DNA of 64,000 nucleotides from Hirudinaria manillensis (GCA_034509925.1 CM067526.1:9072244-9136243); one strand, 5' to 3'; counted from the stretch's first letter, positions 40,101 to 52,629 are shown. The notes: generated by a model not told the origin, from the sequence alone. Made by a program: numbers and translations.

Positions 40101-43100
40101 ATAAAATAATTTAAATTATTGCTGCCGATGATTTACTAATTTCGGAATGTCCACAAATAGAATACTTTCAATTCAAAGTGAACGTTTCAGGAACCTAAAA
40201 ACCGTTTGCGTGCTTCAGGACTCGTTTTCCATGAATTAGGCCAGGCCATAAGGACCGTATTGTGCCTGAGACTCCCTAAACCAGCTCCTTGAATGCTGCC
40301 AAATAAATATCATATAGATGTTGAATCTACATGTAAACAGTGAATATTTTGTGATGTGCAATCATACTTAGTATATTTGTAAAACAAAATGTAAATGTTT
40401 TTTGGTCGGCCAATGGAGAAGAGGATTGAAATCTGACTTCTGTATTTTTATGTCCTACATACTGTCAATAGGTTTATCCGACATCTTTGTTGATCATGAC
40501 ATCTAATGACTTAAATGTGGCTGGCTTGATTCAGATATCGAGATATTATAGTTGAAATATAAAAGATATTAGGGCCAAGGGTCAGTCAAACACAGAGAAT
40601 GCAATGGTAGACAAAGCATTAGTTTTGTTGATTCACTGATCTAATACAGAACTTTTTTCCTATCCACCTAACCAGTTAGTTCAGACATTTCAGTCGAGTA
40701 ACAACCCGAACTTTTCCATCCGACGTTGGGAAGGCAAAGAAAGATCTTCCGACAAGTTAAATCAAACTAATAATCGGTTCCTCGAAAAAGTGGCCATAGG
40801 ACGAGGTTTTACCCTATTTTCGGGCATCCCAATTCAAAGGTATTACTGTATATATTGTCTCAAAAAAAGAGTCTTATAAGAACGCGCTGAGGACGAGATG
40901 TCACATTCACATACGCAACTGTTAAATCTCGTGCCGAATCGTGTAGGTTTCTTGGAGATGTTATGACAACATATTTCAAACAGCCATTCAGCACCTTTTG
41001 GTTCTAACAGAATTGGCATTATTTATGCGCGTGCTAGTGTTTACATGTACTTTGAAACAATAAATCTATCCAAAGTACGAGATGTACATATTATTTTTCT
41101 TTTTATGGTTCTATTGCCATTCGTTACAAATGCTCTTTTGACTGACATCCATATTTTGGATGATGTGATACTTGAAGATATGATTAATAAGCTTAAAACA
41201 AAGTAAAAAAAAAGGTAACCAACACATAATTAAGGCACCCAGTAACGTCAGACGCCATGAGAACATCAGTGAAACTTTTGACATTTTCACTTTTCGTTAC
41301 TTCGCGCAGACTCCTTTTAGCAATTTCACAATTTGAACAATCCTCCTCACATCTCCCGCGAAGCACTGATATAATTAAGATCAGACCCTTCCCTACAATT
41401 TCACCCTCGTTAATCGTAGTAGTTTTCATTTTAAAAAAAACCCATTATATTTAAAACTAATTTCACTGTCTAGAGCATTACTTATGCAAATAACTGTAAA
41501 TGTAAATATCAATATAGTTTATATCACTGCACGATAATAATCAAAATCGATTAATATCGAGCTAATGTACAGCTAATTAATACTGATTGTGACTAAATCA
41601 AGAAATCACGTCCTGCCACGAAAAATAAAATCGGATGACAATCAAGGCCCAGTATGTTAAAGACGACCAAACTCATTTTCACAAGCTCAAAGTAAATAAA
41701 TTAAAAGAATTTCTAAATGCAACTCGTTAAGTTTAGTGTATTTTTCTATTAAAGAAATCAGACTTTATAATATTCAAAATACCTTTTTTTCACGTCAATA
41801 ATGTATTACATATATATAACTAAAGTCTTCCAATGTAAATATTTTTTAGATACTATTTTAAGAATCGAAGCTCTAAACAAATATATTGATATTACATTGA
41901 TATAAAGTGTATAAAAATATTTGCCTTTATGCCTATGCATATACTTTTATAAATTCATTCAATTACCAGCTTTCATCTGCGTAGCAAACGTGAAAAGATG
42001 CGGATACTTTGGTTTAAATTCTTGATTCAATTTAAAGAGAAGAAGTATCTGAGGTCTCCAATTCTTAACGTGAATAGGAACACCTTCAATCCTTAGAAGA
42101 GCAAAACGGGCAGCAGAGATAGAAAGTCCTGTCAATCCATCTCCCCATTCTTTCTCGGCACTGATTGAATTTATCAAATATTTTACTAGTGGTAAATGAG
42201 ATTTTGTTGTGGTGGAGCACCAATAGGAGTGGAGCGCGGCATCCTGTTGTGTAAGGCCGCTATATAAATAGCTTTGTGGCTATTCCGCTCGCGCTCTTTG
42301 TCGTGATCTTATGAATAGACAATAAAGTTGCCGAAACCGTAGTTCTCGACTAGTTATCCTCCGATTAAACGGTACAACATATTTTATTTCTTCAAATACA
42401 AAGTGCAGAAATATCATAATTTTTCGTGTCGTAAATATGTGCTACCATTTACGGAATTTATCTAAAATATGCAATATTTATCCAAAGAATTTGCTCAGCA
42501 CTAATGTTGATCTTAACAAAACCAAAGCATTAACGACTTCACAATATGTAAATAACACTATAAAAAAAACATTAGCAACTAAATGAACATCAATTTACCA
42601 ACCCCTTGTACTCGATATATTTGTAAACAAATGCAGCTATGCCAATTGCCATGAGAGCGTAATACCAACTCGTCATGAACATCAAACACAAGCATAGTAT
42701 CACTCCAAAGAGAGACAAGGACCTTAGAAATAACACATCAATTTAACAATTTATCTAATTTATGGCCTCTAGCCAGCAATCGTCAATAAATGTTTTAAAA
42801 ACTAGTTAAGTCAAAGATAAAAGCCTCCTTTCTCTTTTCAAGTGATAAGAAAATATTTGAAAAACATCATACCAATGATAGAATTTAAATCTAGGCCTCC
42901 AGTTAGGAGTATTGAGAATTGTCTGGACAGCGCATGCCATGTTCGTAAAACAGTAACACATTAAGAAGAACCTGAAATAATCGATATAAAAATGAAAAAT
43001 CTCAAGGCTTCAATGTTATTTCTTTTTATTATTCATACGACCCTGCTGTATTATTTCTCACTTTGAACCGGTATTTGGATTTGCTCAAAAACTGCCATTG

Positions 43101-46100
43101 CATACTTACAAATTTTTGAAGCTTTTAATGAAAGTAGAAACATTTCTGAAGACTTACATAGTTATTATGGGGGCTAAATGGTCTACACTGGCCAACAGTA
43201 CTCCGCATTCACCAATGAATGCGGTGATCAGGAGAGCTCGAAGTGGCTCTCCATTACTTGTTGAAGAAAAGGGTTTCAAAAATGGAATTATATTATCTTC
43301 AGAAATTGCTTGGAGAAGTCTGGGTGCACCTGTAATTATATGATTATATATCAATTCATCAAAGATTTTGTCATAAATCACTGCAATCACTGAACACTTA
43401 TTTCTTCGACATAAATGGATATAAAGTACAAAAAACTAGTAAAAACAAATTCCATGGAACTCGCCCATCAGACTCTGCAAACCAGCCCCACAGGTAGACA
43501 TGAAAGCACCAATCATTATCACCCAAGGATTTGGCCATGCCAGCTGAGATACAATGAGCCCGCCACCCATGCTTTCTCCCAATCTGAAATGACGATAATG
43601 TAAATAAAGTATGCATCACAAATGATCAAAAGATTACTTTACTTATCTCTTAGGAATTGACCTTCGACAGTAGCGGCAAAAAGTAACATGCATGAAAAAT
43701 CTAAAATTACAACCAAATTTTCACAGAAAGTAAGTTTTAAAATGGTTTCAGGGTTTTCTCACAAGTCAAAGATGTTATAAGCACGGCCGAGATTGTTCCT
43801 ATTGGAATTGACCTCTGAGCATCTTTCAGGTCACCTGATCTATTAGACCCAGCCATGAAACCTGATCAGCAACATCAAAAATTAATAATAAACATGAAAT
43901 ATTCAAAAACAACTTCACATCCGTACGCTAAACCTTAATAACATGTACACTTTATGAAAGTTTTCGTCAAGGCCGTCAAAACCTGTAATGTTACGTCGAA
44001 ACCTTCGCCCATATTCAGCTTAATATGGATCACCTCTCCCCCTCCTTTGGAGGACTGGGGACCATTTTAAACACTGTGGGAACATGTATAAAAGCATATC
44101 AAAACGGTCGTATTTATTAAACCATTTATTAGAGTTTCTAAGGATCAACAGCTTTGATATGCTACCCTCTATATTAGCAAGAGTCAAATATAAAAAACTT
44201 ATTCTTATTAGAGTTATGACTTTTTCTAGCTACATTTGTCACAAATCAATGAACGTTTGTTCAACAGTAGTGAAAAATGCTCTAGGTTAATTTATTTTAT
44301 GAAAATGGTCAAGAAACATTCCTAAAGATCGATTGCGCCACGAATAATACATGTAATGGAAGGAATCATTGCATTTTGGAAGCATTGTCTGAATTCTATT
44401 GATATGAATCGATAGTAAATTACAAATGGATAGTACTTATTGAATTATTTGACACTTTATTGTTAAAGCATATGTCGTAACATATAATGAAATTATAAGT
44501 TGAAATTTCACGCTTATACATCGAGTCACGAATGATACTCAGAGATCTAAAAAATAAAATGAGATAAAGACCGATTATTAAACCCAATAGAAAAGCAAAT
44601 TGCTTTGTTCAATCAGAAAGCAAGCATACAGACTCCAAAATAATAACTGCTGCAAAAAGTTCTTGAAACTTCAGTGCTCTTCATGAATTGGGCCCAGATT
44701 CAAGAACCACTGAATTTCTATCTTTATAATTACCGCTTAACTTTCACCAAAAGGCCAATTATTATTGCAATTGGTAAATATTAATGACCAACAACTGCTT
44801 TCGATGTTGTTTGTCTGAGTTTCCGCAACGAAGAAGTCTTTTTCCGTCGTGGAAAATAACTACTTATTAAAAGTTTCATAAAAGCTCATTACCATAACGA
44901 GACTCTATAAATTACTTGATGTCCATAACATGTTTGTAGTATAAAAGTGCTGATGGTTAACGATGTTAAATGGGTAATGGAAAGCGACTTAACTAAGTCG
45001 AAAAAGCATAATTTCTGAGATCTCTAAGAAGCTGAATCACTCTAGAAAGGTCCGAGAAATAGGCATAAGCCTATTTGAATGATCCTTAAAGTTATGGAAC
45101 GAATTTTTTTTCATGGAAGACCAAGAAAATTTGATGAATTTATGAAGAGCACTGTATTAGCAGATCCCATAATATGCCAGATGTATTCAAACAATTTCAG
45201 AAAGACTGCAGAAAGTTCTGCAACAGAGTCATAACCCTAATGTACATGCAACAAAGTTTTTCTATCATTTTGTGGCACACTAAATCCCATGCTCTCCTAT
45301 GCAATGCGAGGTTATCTAGGGAAATCCATCTCGTGAATGCAGGTTATTGGAAACGGTGGAGCCTCTGGAACTTCATGAATTAACTGTTATATTATTTCAC
45401 GTGTCATTATTTATAGTTATTGCTGTGACACATTTGCTGCAACACTGAAATTTTTAATTCTTGGCAACAGATGAACTCAGATAGCAATACTTAAAACATC
45501 AAAGATAAGAATATATTATGTAGTTTACTTTTTAAATAAATGTTTGTCATATAAAATTAAATTTAAATTTATAATGTAATTTAATAAAGTTAGTGTCAAA
45601 TTTAAAATTTATAAATTTAATCAAAAGTATCTTTTGCCAGAAATTAATTATAACCGGTAAATGATGGAAATAATATTCCGATGAGTATCACAAAAGATGT
45701 AGTTATATCAGTTACTATATCACCTCTCTCTCTATCACCTGGAACGGAGTAACCGACCCGGCTGCCAGTAGGAGAATATCTCGACCACATATTCTCTGCC
45801 ATAAACTTTTTTTATTAAATTTAATTCCTAAAAACAAGCTCTTACTAACGGATATAAACGTTATAAGCAAATACAATCGCATCCTCTCTTAATTTGAAAC
45901 AAATTCAATCCTTCTTAAATAATACAATCTAAAAAAATTTTTAAATTCAAATAATAATTAGAAGAAAACTCACTTGAGAAAACCCCGCTTCCAAGACCTG
46001 GGATACCTGCCTTGTAAACCACTGGAGAATCTTCCAAGTATTGACACCAGTCACTATTGTCGTACAAATTAGTTTGGTTGCAATACATCATATAAAGTCT

Positions 46101-49100
46101 TCCATCTTTTCTTTTATGACATTCCACTTCTCCCGTCACGTTATTTTTTATCTTCTCTAGAGCTATTATTCTTTCACCCACAAAACAGACTCTAATGATA
46201 AAGGAATAATTAAGACATGGGTTAAATTTTACACCAATCGCCTTTACTATGGAGGAAACTCTCCATGTCGCTCACTTCGGACCACTATCAGGATTTGCCA
46301 AAAAGATGCCAATATAAATGCACAATATGGAAAACAGTACACAGGCAAGAGCAACTGGCGAGAACTTGCTAACAAAACTCACTCCAATTAACACGCAAAT
46401 AAACATGAAGAGATATAGTGCACTGCCATAAATTCTATAGTTGTTGTTAGCATTGTTACCATCAGACATTGGTGTAAAAATGGCTAGTCTTGGGGCCATG
46501 TATTGCTAAAATAGTAGTATTAATGTAATCTATATCTATATAAATAAAAATGCAATGTGTGTTTGTAACATGCAAATGTTCTCTGAAAGTACTTGACCAA
46601 TTGCTTTGAAATTTTGACACAACATAGTACTCGATCAGGGGAGTGTTTGTATATAGGTTTCATATATGTGCCACAACTACATCATGTAAAAATACGCTTT
46701 TTTCGCAAATCCTGCCATCTTGCCACGACGACGTCACGGCCTAATCTATGTAAATAAACTTTAGAGAGACATTAAAAAGCTTAAAATATCGTAACCCTCA
46801 AGCATTGTGAAAAAAGCAAAAATAAACATATTAGAAAATTTCTTTCTTATAAAATTAATAATCAGATTGAGCCACAGCAACGCGTGGCTGGGCACCACTA
46901 GTTCCAAATAATAATAACAGGTTCATTTACTCAGCGCCTATTCCAAAGGGTCTGCGTGCAGACGCAAACCGATCTCAGAACACGACAGCACGACTTCTGC
47001 TTGAAACCCGCATTTAGGAACCCTCTGAGCCAGCACAAATGAATCAGATGCACTCTGCAACTCGGAAACTTAAGTTAAAAACACCTACTAGTAGAATCTC
47101 AACAGCACCAACTGTATACATAGACGAGGCAACAGTGGTTCCGAGGTAGAACAGAATCCCAACAGCACCTCCAAACTCTGGTCCAAGTGCCCGTGAAATC
47201 ATAAAATAGGAACCGCCGCCAGACACCACTCCATTAGTTGCTATGGCACTCATTGATATGCTCGTGGTTAATGTCTAGGTAATGATCAAAAAATGGTTAG
47301 ACACAGGAAACTTTTGAAAGATTTATGGATCAGGTGAAGAAATAAGCTAGTAGTTTTGAAAATGTGATTCATTTGTTTATTAAAAAAATGTATGTACGCA
47401 GCTGGTGCAGATGGAAAAAATAATGAACGTCTCCACCCATCCTGCCGTACCAACAATCCACACCATTCTGATGAAGAGGATCACTCCGAAGATGTTCTGC
47501 ACGCACGGGAAAAATACACCAAGCACTGTCCCAAGTTTCTTTAATGGAAATAAAAAGATTGTCAATAAATTTGAATTATCTTAAAATTATTTCATTCGTG
47601 TAAAGGCAATTCAACCTAGGCAATGGTTCAGCTGATGATTTTTATTTTCTTTGTCTTAATTAATTTCAACTACATTCGAATAGTAATTTAATTAATCTTC
47701 CGTCATGCGCAATATAAGCGGGAACTACAAAAATTGATGTCGCAAAAGAAAACAGTAAACTACTGAAGTAGCCCGTTAAAGTAAAACATTAAGTATCGAA
47801 TGTTAGATATGTAGCGCCCGACGGAGTTTTAAACGAAAGATCAAAAATATTGATGTGATGATGACAATGAGAATTGTAAGCGCTTCCGATAAAGTTAAAT
47901 TTATCTCTAATGAGAACTACGAAAGATCTTATTCAACGCTTTTTTCAACAAAAGCATTTTACCAAGAAATTTTTAAAGCTTCAATTGATCTTGGAATAAT
48001 TTAAATTACAATAATTTTGATGTATTTAAAGTTTGGATTACAATGGAATTTAATAGAGGCCACGACATGCAATAGAAATATAATGGTTTTTTGGCTTTTA
48101 TTTGCCTTCAACTCAATATTCACTGTTTAAATGATTAAAAATCTTTAAATTTTGTATTATACAAATCTCCAAATTTAATATCGTTTCTTAATTTAAATTC
48201 GTCGATAAATATAACAAAATGCAAAGTTAAAAACATGAGTCTCGGCAGCGCTTTTTTATAAAAAAAAGTTGAATAAACTTTTTATAAAAACACTTATGTA
48301 AACAATACAAATATTTTTAATTTAATTTCTGAATATTAATTACGACAAAAAACTAACTTGAGATAAGTCTCCATCACCAACATTACTGGCAACTTTTCTG
48401 GGAGTAACACCTCCATCGTAAGCGGCCATCGTCCGAATTATTGTGGTAACAAAGGGGGCCGACTCGGAATCATCCTATAGAAAATACATTGACAGCATAA
48501 TTCTTGTGGATACAAATAAGCAATCTTTTCAACGTCAAGAACATTAATATCAAGTATTATTTTGATGCTCAAACTAATTCTATAACACAATTTGAAATGC
48601 AAACCTCATAAAGAGCTCTATCTTTGATCTTACTCTGGTGCTCGCCCTGGTAACGATCCATTGCTGACCAAATAATGAGTCGAAGTCAAAATCATATCGT
48701 ATATAAATTACAATATATCATATAATAATTTGTCGAAACTTATGAGTTGAAGATGTTATTTTATTTTAATTAATAAAATCGTTATTTATAGTTTTGGTTT
48801 AAGTTTTAGTTATGGTAGTTTTGTTGTTTTATTTTTTAGTTTTAATTTAGTCAAATTTCTTAAACATTTTCGATTGTTTAGATTGCTTGTGATGTTTTTC
48901 GTCAACTATAACGTTATTAGTCTCTCGTGATGACAATGATCTATAAACCTCACTTTTATTCTGTTCATCATGGTTTTCATCAGTTGCCAGGGCAGCAAGA
49001 ACTTCAAAATTGTATAACGAATATGAAATCAAATATTTTGTTAAGAAATTGACGAACCAATTTTTGATCGTAAATCTCCATTTCTACTCAAGAACATTCA

Positions 49101-49918
49101 CATTACCTGCTTTGGCGCTCATGCTAAACCTATTTTTCTTTTTCTGCGAATCCATTCTAACCGTTTCCTGAATTTTATGCTCATCACCAGTCACTGCGAT
49201 AATAAAAAACTTAAAGTGACAAAAGATCTGAAATAAACTATTAGGAATGGAGATTACTAAAAATGTTACCAGATTTTACTGCTGCATCTTTCAAAGCAAC
49301 GTTCGGGACATTTAATACATCTGTTTTAGCTACGTAACTCGCCCCAATCCTTTCGTCTTCATTCTTAACATCTTGGAGTACATTATCAGTTGTTGGAAAA
49401 ACTTAAAGTAAAAATACATATGAAATACATGACTCTAAACGGAGCCAATCATTCCTGAAATCACCATTTTTCACAGACGTATCTTTCAGTGGTTTATCAA
49501 CTGAATTTATTTCAACTATGTCAACAGAAATGGAGCTTGTCTTAATCCCTTTTTTCTTAGAATACTCTTCTCGAACATCGGTTTTATTCTGTTCATCTCG
49601 GCGTGACTCAGTTGCTGTGGCAAAAAAAAGCTCAAAAAAGTAGATACCTTCCATGAAATATAGGGAAGAGGTTATAAAAACATTACCATATTTTGTGCTG
49701 ACATCTTTCGAAACATTATCAGGAGTTGAAGTGATCGTTTGCTGCTGTTTTTCATCTGGTTCTAGTGAAATACTTTTAGGTGGAAATTCAATTTTGGCAG
49801 GCTTTGCATCATCCTTATCTGCGACGATTGATTTTGTATCGGTACCATTCTGAGACCCCTTAACATCTTCCGCTTTTGATGATATTGATTTGCTAACACT
49901 AAAACGACTACCCCTCAT
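31152..49918 (-). CDS. K-Cl cotransporter (KCC, SLC12A4-7 type), 28 exons, 1201 aa
   Basis: Electroneutral K+/Cl- export at the plasma membrane. Exons: 49687-49918, 49465-49614, 49270-49401, 49107-49193, 48954-49001, 48605-48663, 48358-48474, 47398-47538, 47089-47274, 46276-46505, 45974-46191, 45655-45795, 43763-43861, 43643-43700, 43465-43583, 43158-43329, 42873-42971, 42603-42722, 41967-42160, 41224-41392, 40195-40295, 39972-40091, 39791-39880, 39246-39337, 32844-32951, 32428-32525, 31970-32103, 31152-31243. Phases agree throughout. TM1 begins near residue 276 ([19 protein letters not shown]). Family motifs include [67 protein letters not shown] and C-terminal [11 protein letters not shown]. 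The extracellular loop of exons 10-11 has four Cys and NxT sites. The N-terminus is unusually long and starts with an RFSV WNK/SPAK-docking motif. The start at 49918 follows an in-frame upstream stop. Exons 4-6 are the least certain. Confidence 0.93.
32225..32395 (-). mobile_element. tRNA-derived SINE (or tRNA-like pseudogene)
   Basis: The minus strand has a good RNA polymerase III A box, TGGCTGAATGG (32343-32353), and B box, CGTTCGATACC (32297-32307), about 46 bp apart as in tRNA genes, with partly complementary acceptor-like ends. The segment is GC-richer than its surroundings. It lies in the KCC intron between exons 32428-32525 and 31970-32103. Confidence 0.6.
33030..33345 (+). mobile_element. 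5'-truncated R2-like LINE, C-terminal fragment
   Basis: Plus-strand frame to 33235: [19 protein letters not shown], then [11 protein letters not shown] and stop, the C-terminus of the same endonuclease family as 15598-16311. A short 3' UTR and an ATG-repeat tail (atgatgatgaatgg) follow near 33330. It lies in the large KCC intron between exons 39246 and 32951. Confidence 0.7.
33470..33625 (-). mobile_element. LINE fragment, RT C-terminal end
   Basis: Minus-strand translation [19 protein letters not shown] resembles the HxxxxC-type tail after the reverse transcriptase in jockey/R1-like LINEs. It is short and has no flanking landmarks. It sits between two R2-like fragments in the KCC intron. 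Confidence 0.4.
33835..36773 (+). mobile_element. R2-like LINE, internally deleted, flanked by repeated 3'-UTR sequence
   Basis: Plus-strand RT frames: [20 protein letters not shown] and [14 protein letters not shown] (about 35320-35430), [24 protein letters not shown] (about 35590), the catalytic box AFMDDITLV (about 35900-35930) and thumb-like [20 protein letters not shown] (about 36420-36490). An upstream basic, Lys-rich ORF lies at 34447-35271. At least two frameshifts lie in the RT, and the C-terminal endonuclease is missing: coding sequence jumps near 36540 to about 235 bp that also appears at 33835-34085. That block matches the 3' UTR of the LINE at 15.6 kb. The left block may be a second, tiny head-to-tail copy. 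Confidence 0.78.
37471..38495 (-). mobile_element. pogo/Tigger-like DNA transposon fossil
   Basis: Terminal repeats ACAATAAAACCT (37471) and, inverted, AGGTTTTACTGT (38484-38495). The minus strand inside (about 37930-37650) encodes [19 protein letters not shown] and [13 protein letters not shown], the DDE_1 core of Tigger/CENP-B-like transposases. The frame is broken. A related end lies at 40773-40850. It lies in the KCC intron. Confidence 0.7.
40773..40850. repeat. Tigger-like terminal fragment
   Basis: The segment from ATCGGTTCCT to AAGGTATTACTGTA matches the right end of the element at 37471-38495 (about 38430-38495) with few differences and in the same orientation. It is an isolated end in the KCC intron upstream of exon 40195-40295. 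Confidence 0.6.
42205..42379. mobile_element. Solo LTR of an unidentified LTR retroelement
   Basis: 175 bp starting TGTTGTGGTGG and ending GGTACAACA, with matched TGTTGT/ACAACA ends, an internal TATATAAATA and an AATAAA. Flanks GATTT (42200-42204) and TATTT (42380-42384) agree at 4 of 5 positions, as an aged 5-bp duplication would. No internal region remains. It lies in a KCC intron. It is unrelated in sequence to the two LTR families at the left of the window. Confidence 0.65.
44815..45390 (+). mobile_element. Tc3-like transposon fossil, second copy of the 18.9-kb family
   Basis: The leader (tttccgcaacg, ttacttgatgtc, acatgtttgtag) and the start of the transposase (MGNGKRLN-like, then LxxCGRPRK-like remnants) match the copy at 18905-19370, with more stops and frameshifts. 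It lies in the KCC intron between exons 45655 and 43861. Confidence 0.55.
46529..46902 (+). mobile_element. Non-autonomous Helitron
   Basis: Begins TCTATATCTATATAAATAAA after an A and ends in CTAGT before a T, as expected for insertion between A and T. Just before the 3' end is a GCCAC...GTGGC hairpin (gccacagcaacgcgtggc) followed by gggcaccactagt, the typical animal Helitron 3' end. It has no coding capacity. It lies in the KCC intron between exons 47089 and 46505. Confidence 0.75.
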
Positions 49919-51500
49919 CACTAAATCTAACTAGATACAAAAATAATAATCAATAGGAAGATTCGCCGGCGTGCGGACGTTGCTCAACATTGATTCAAAT
50001 ATTTTCAAATCTATGTCAAAACACAAGATTTTACATAATGGACAAGGTTAGAAAATTTAACAAACCATGTATTTTAAGTTAAATTAATATATTTTTTATA
50101 TAAACTATTTTTTGTAACAACTTACTTATGATTTTTAACATATCTTTACACAAATATTAGATCGAGAAATGTTTTGAACATTATGTTTGGGATATTCACA
50201 AACCCTTAAATGTAGTATTTATTTGCAAGAGGAAATCAAACTTAACGATAATTTGCGTCTTCTCATTGTAAACATTCGTTGAGTGGTGGGCTTGTAGGGT
50301 CGAGGTTTCTTGTTGTCTGTGCTTAGTTTTGAGTGAATTATCATCATTATATTGCACACTTGTAAGATTAAAAAGATATGAAATATCTAAAGTATATAAA
50401 GTTGAAACAAAAGTGGGACAATAGGTAAAACCTTTATCAAGAAGCAAATTATCCATTCTGATTCAGTAGAGATGTTTAAGAGGCTAAATAAATACGGTAC
50501 TAGAAAGAGCAGTAAAACGTGTCAATGGGGATTACCGGACTTGAGAAAAACGTTTCTCACTGCGATACCCCATTTTAGCAGCTGTTTTATAAACTGAAGG
50601 AAATAAAAATGCCAAAAATCATTAGAGAGGGCAAACCAAACATATGTTATGAAAATCATATCAAGAAAACATGCAGAAACTTCAGTTTATCAAAACAAAA
50701 GATTAATAATAATTATAAAGATTAATCAATAATTAAAATACCTGTTTCTTTAGTTTGTTTAGCCTTCTCACAGTCTTGTCATCAAGAAATCCTGGATAGT
50801 TCAATTAATGTGTCATCCAGAAATATACAAACTCGAATTGGCATAAAGTAACTGAGGAGTCTTATTTCAAACTTCGTTATATGAAGTGAGGATGATCATA
50901 AGAAATGTCAACATTTTAAGAACCAACGTATGTAATTTTATCAAAACTTCAATCCAATCTTCAATCTTAAAAAGAACTTTCGAGTCTGGAAAGTTGTTTA
51001 AAAAACGTTGTTTAAAGACAGGAGTCACTTCAGTTTGCAACTTGTTCCCCAGGTTCCACATTTGCTCCAAATCCAAAGCAAAACATTTCTGAATTGTAGA
51101 ATTTCAGTTCCCAAGAACAAAAAGATCCAGATAGGAACAAATTTAAACGTTAACCATTTCTAACATTCAAAGCTATGGGTAACCCAATCCAATCTAAATT
51201 GCATGTTATTTTTTCTTAGATAACATCTCTTTAACACAAGTAATTTAGGAAATCAATATTCGCTTTTATATGTTACAAGTACTAAAAGTAATTAATGTGC
51301 ACAGTGAAATGTGCTGCATAATATGTGCCAATAAATAATTAAGTAATTAAAACTTTGTAACATTTAACAATAAAAATCACTAATGTGTATTACAATCTGA
51401 CAACATTATTTTGGTACATTATTAACCATACAAATGATGTTAAATTGTAAACAGAAATTAAAACCACAGAACAGCAGAATATGTTAAATTTTGAGAAATC
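49919..51500. other. Upstream region of KCC, no gene recognised
   Basis: AT-rich. A splice-acceptor-like site (TTTTTGTATCTAG) just upstream of the KCC start codon suggests the 5' UTR may be spliced. Sequence at 50740-50790 faintly resembles the Tigger fossil at 37660-37700. The short open frames are unrecognised. Confidence 0.5.
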
Positions 51501-51539
51501 ACTGTTTGTAGTCGTTCATAATTTCTATTTTCAGCCAAA

Positions 51540-52150
51540 TAAGCCTACTTTACCGTCTTGATAGCGATACCGACACTGTTTTTGCGATACTTTTTCTGCA
51601 ATGCACTTGGAAATACGAAAACTTCAAATGCAAACTGTTTCGTTACTAAAAGAATTGATTTTGATACCATTTCGAGAATAAATATCAACATCTCCAAATG
51701 TTTGAAGGGCACATTAGAACGAAGTGATGAAAAATTCCGCCACCCAGAGCCTCTCAACTGCCGCATTGGCTGGTAATCCGGTATTGAGGGAAAATAAACA
51801 TTTTTTTTATTGTTCCGATAAGATAACTCTGGCGAAACATCTGCCAGATATCTATTGACTTCCGCAGTGCCATCAACAATATGTAATACATCATCTGTTT
51901 GTCTCTGCCGCAAAAACTTTAGTGGCTAATTTCTCCGTCTATGGTTTAGTTGACTAGTCGTAGGAATGTATTTGACCAGAACAAACTTCTGTCAAAATGG
52001 CATGCAATCTTCACCTCAATGCAGTCAAGATCCAAGTTTTTCTGGACCTCATAAATGAATACATTTTGAAGTTAGGATGGACAACAGCCGCTAACTGAGC
52101 ACCTCAGCAGTTCGGCATTTCTCATATATTTTATTCATGCCTTGCTTCAT
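51540..52150 (-). mobile_element. hAT transposase fossil, C-terminal dimerisation region
   Basis: In shifting minus-strand frames one reads AAVVHPNFKMYSF, then LNTGLPANAAVERL and later a decayed GDVDIYSRNGIK, matching the hAT C-terminal motif order (HPxFK, YNTxLPSSAAVERLFS, then P.RNRL). Many stops and frameshifts; this is an old copy. Confidence 0.5.
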
Positions 52151-52629
52151 TGCAACAATCAATGGACCAACCTTTTATCAACGGACTTCAATAACAATAG
52201 TTTCTCAAAAAAAAAAAAGCCGATTTGGCCAATGTATAGAATAAAAATCTTATTTCCTCAGGCTACCAGAGCATTATGCTCTTATCAAGTTAGTGTAGGT
52301 TTTAGTCCTCCAATCAAGTCGGTGGCGGATCTGACGTGCATGACCTCCCGTGATTCAAATGGAACCAATTTTTTTAAGTTTAGCGAAAGGCGGAAGGCCG
52401 ATTGAACCTTTAGGTTGAATATTTCCCTAATTTTGCATGGCCCTTCACGTTGTTGAATGATTCCAAATTTTTTCCCGCCAAAGCGGACCAGATCTGCTGC
52501 AGGTTCCAATCAAATAAATTTTTGAGAACGATTTCGATTTTTTTTTATCTCACTTAACTTAAATTTTTTTCTTCATCTACTTCATCTTGGACACCAAGTA
52601 GTGTGAAGAATATTGCCTTAGCATCTTGT

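Noticed and set aside
40000-41400. Initial idea that the KCC gene ended near 39.2 kb
   Set aside because: Four more in-phase exons (32844-32951, 32428-32525, 31970-32103, 31152-31243) encode the expected KCC C-terminus beyond a 6.3-kb transposon-filled intron.
43398-43619. Minus-strand frame of 73 codons with [17 protein letters not shown]
   Set aside because: It is the wrong frame of KCC exon 43465-43583.
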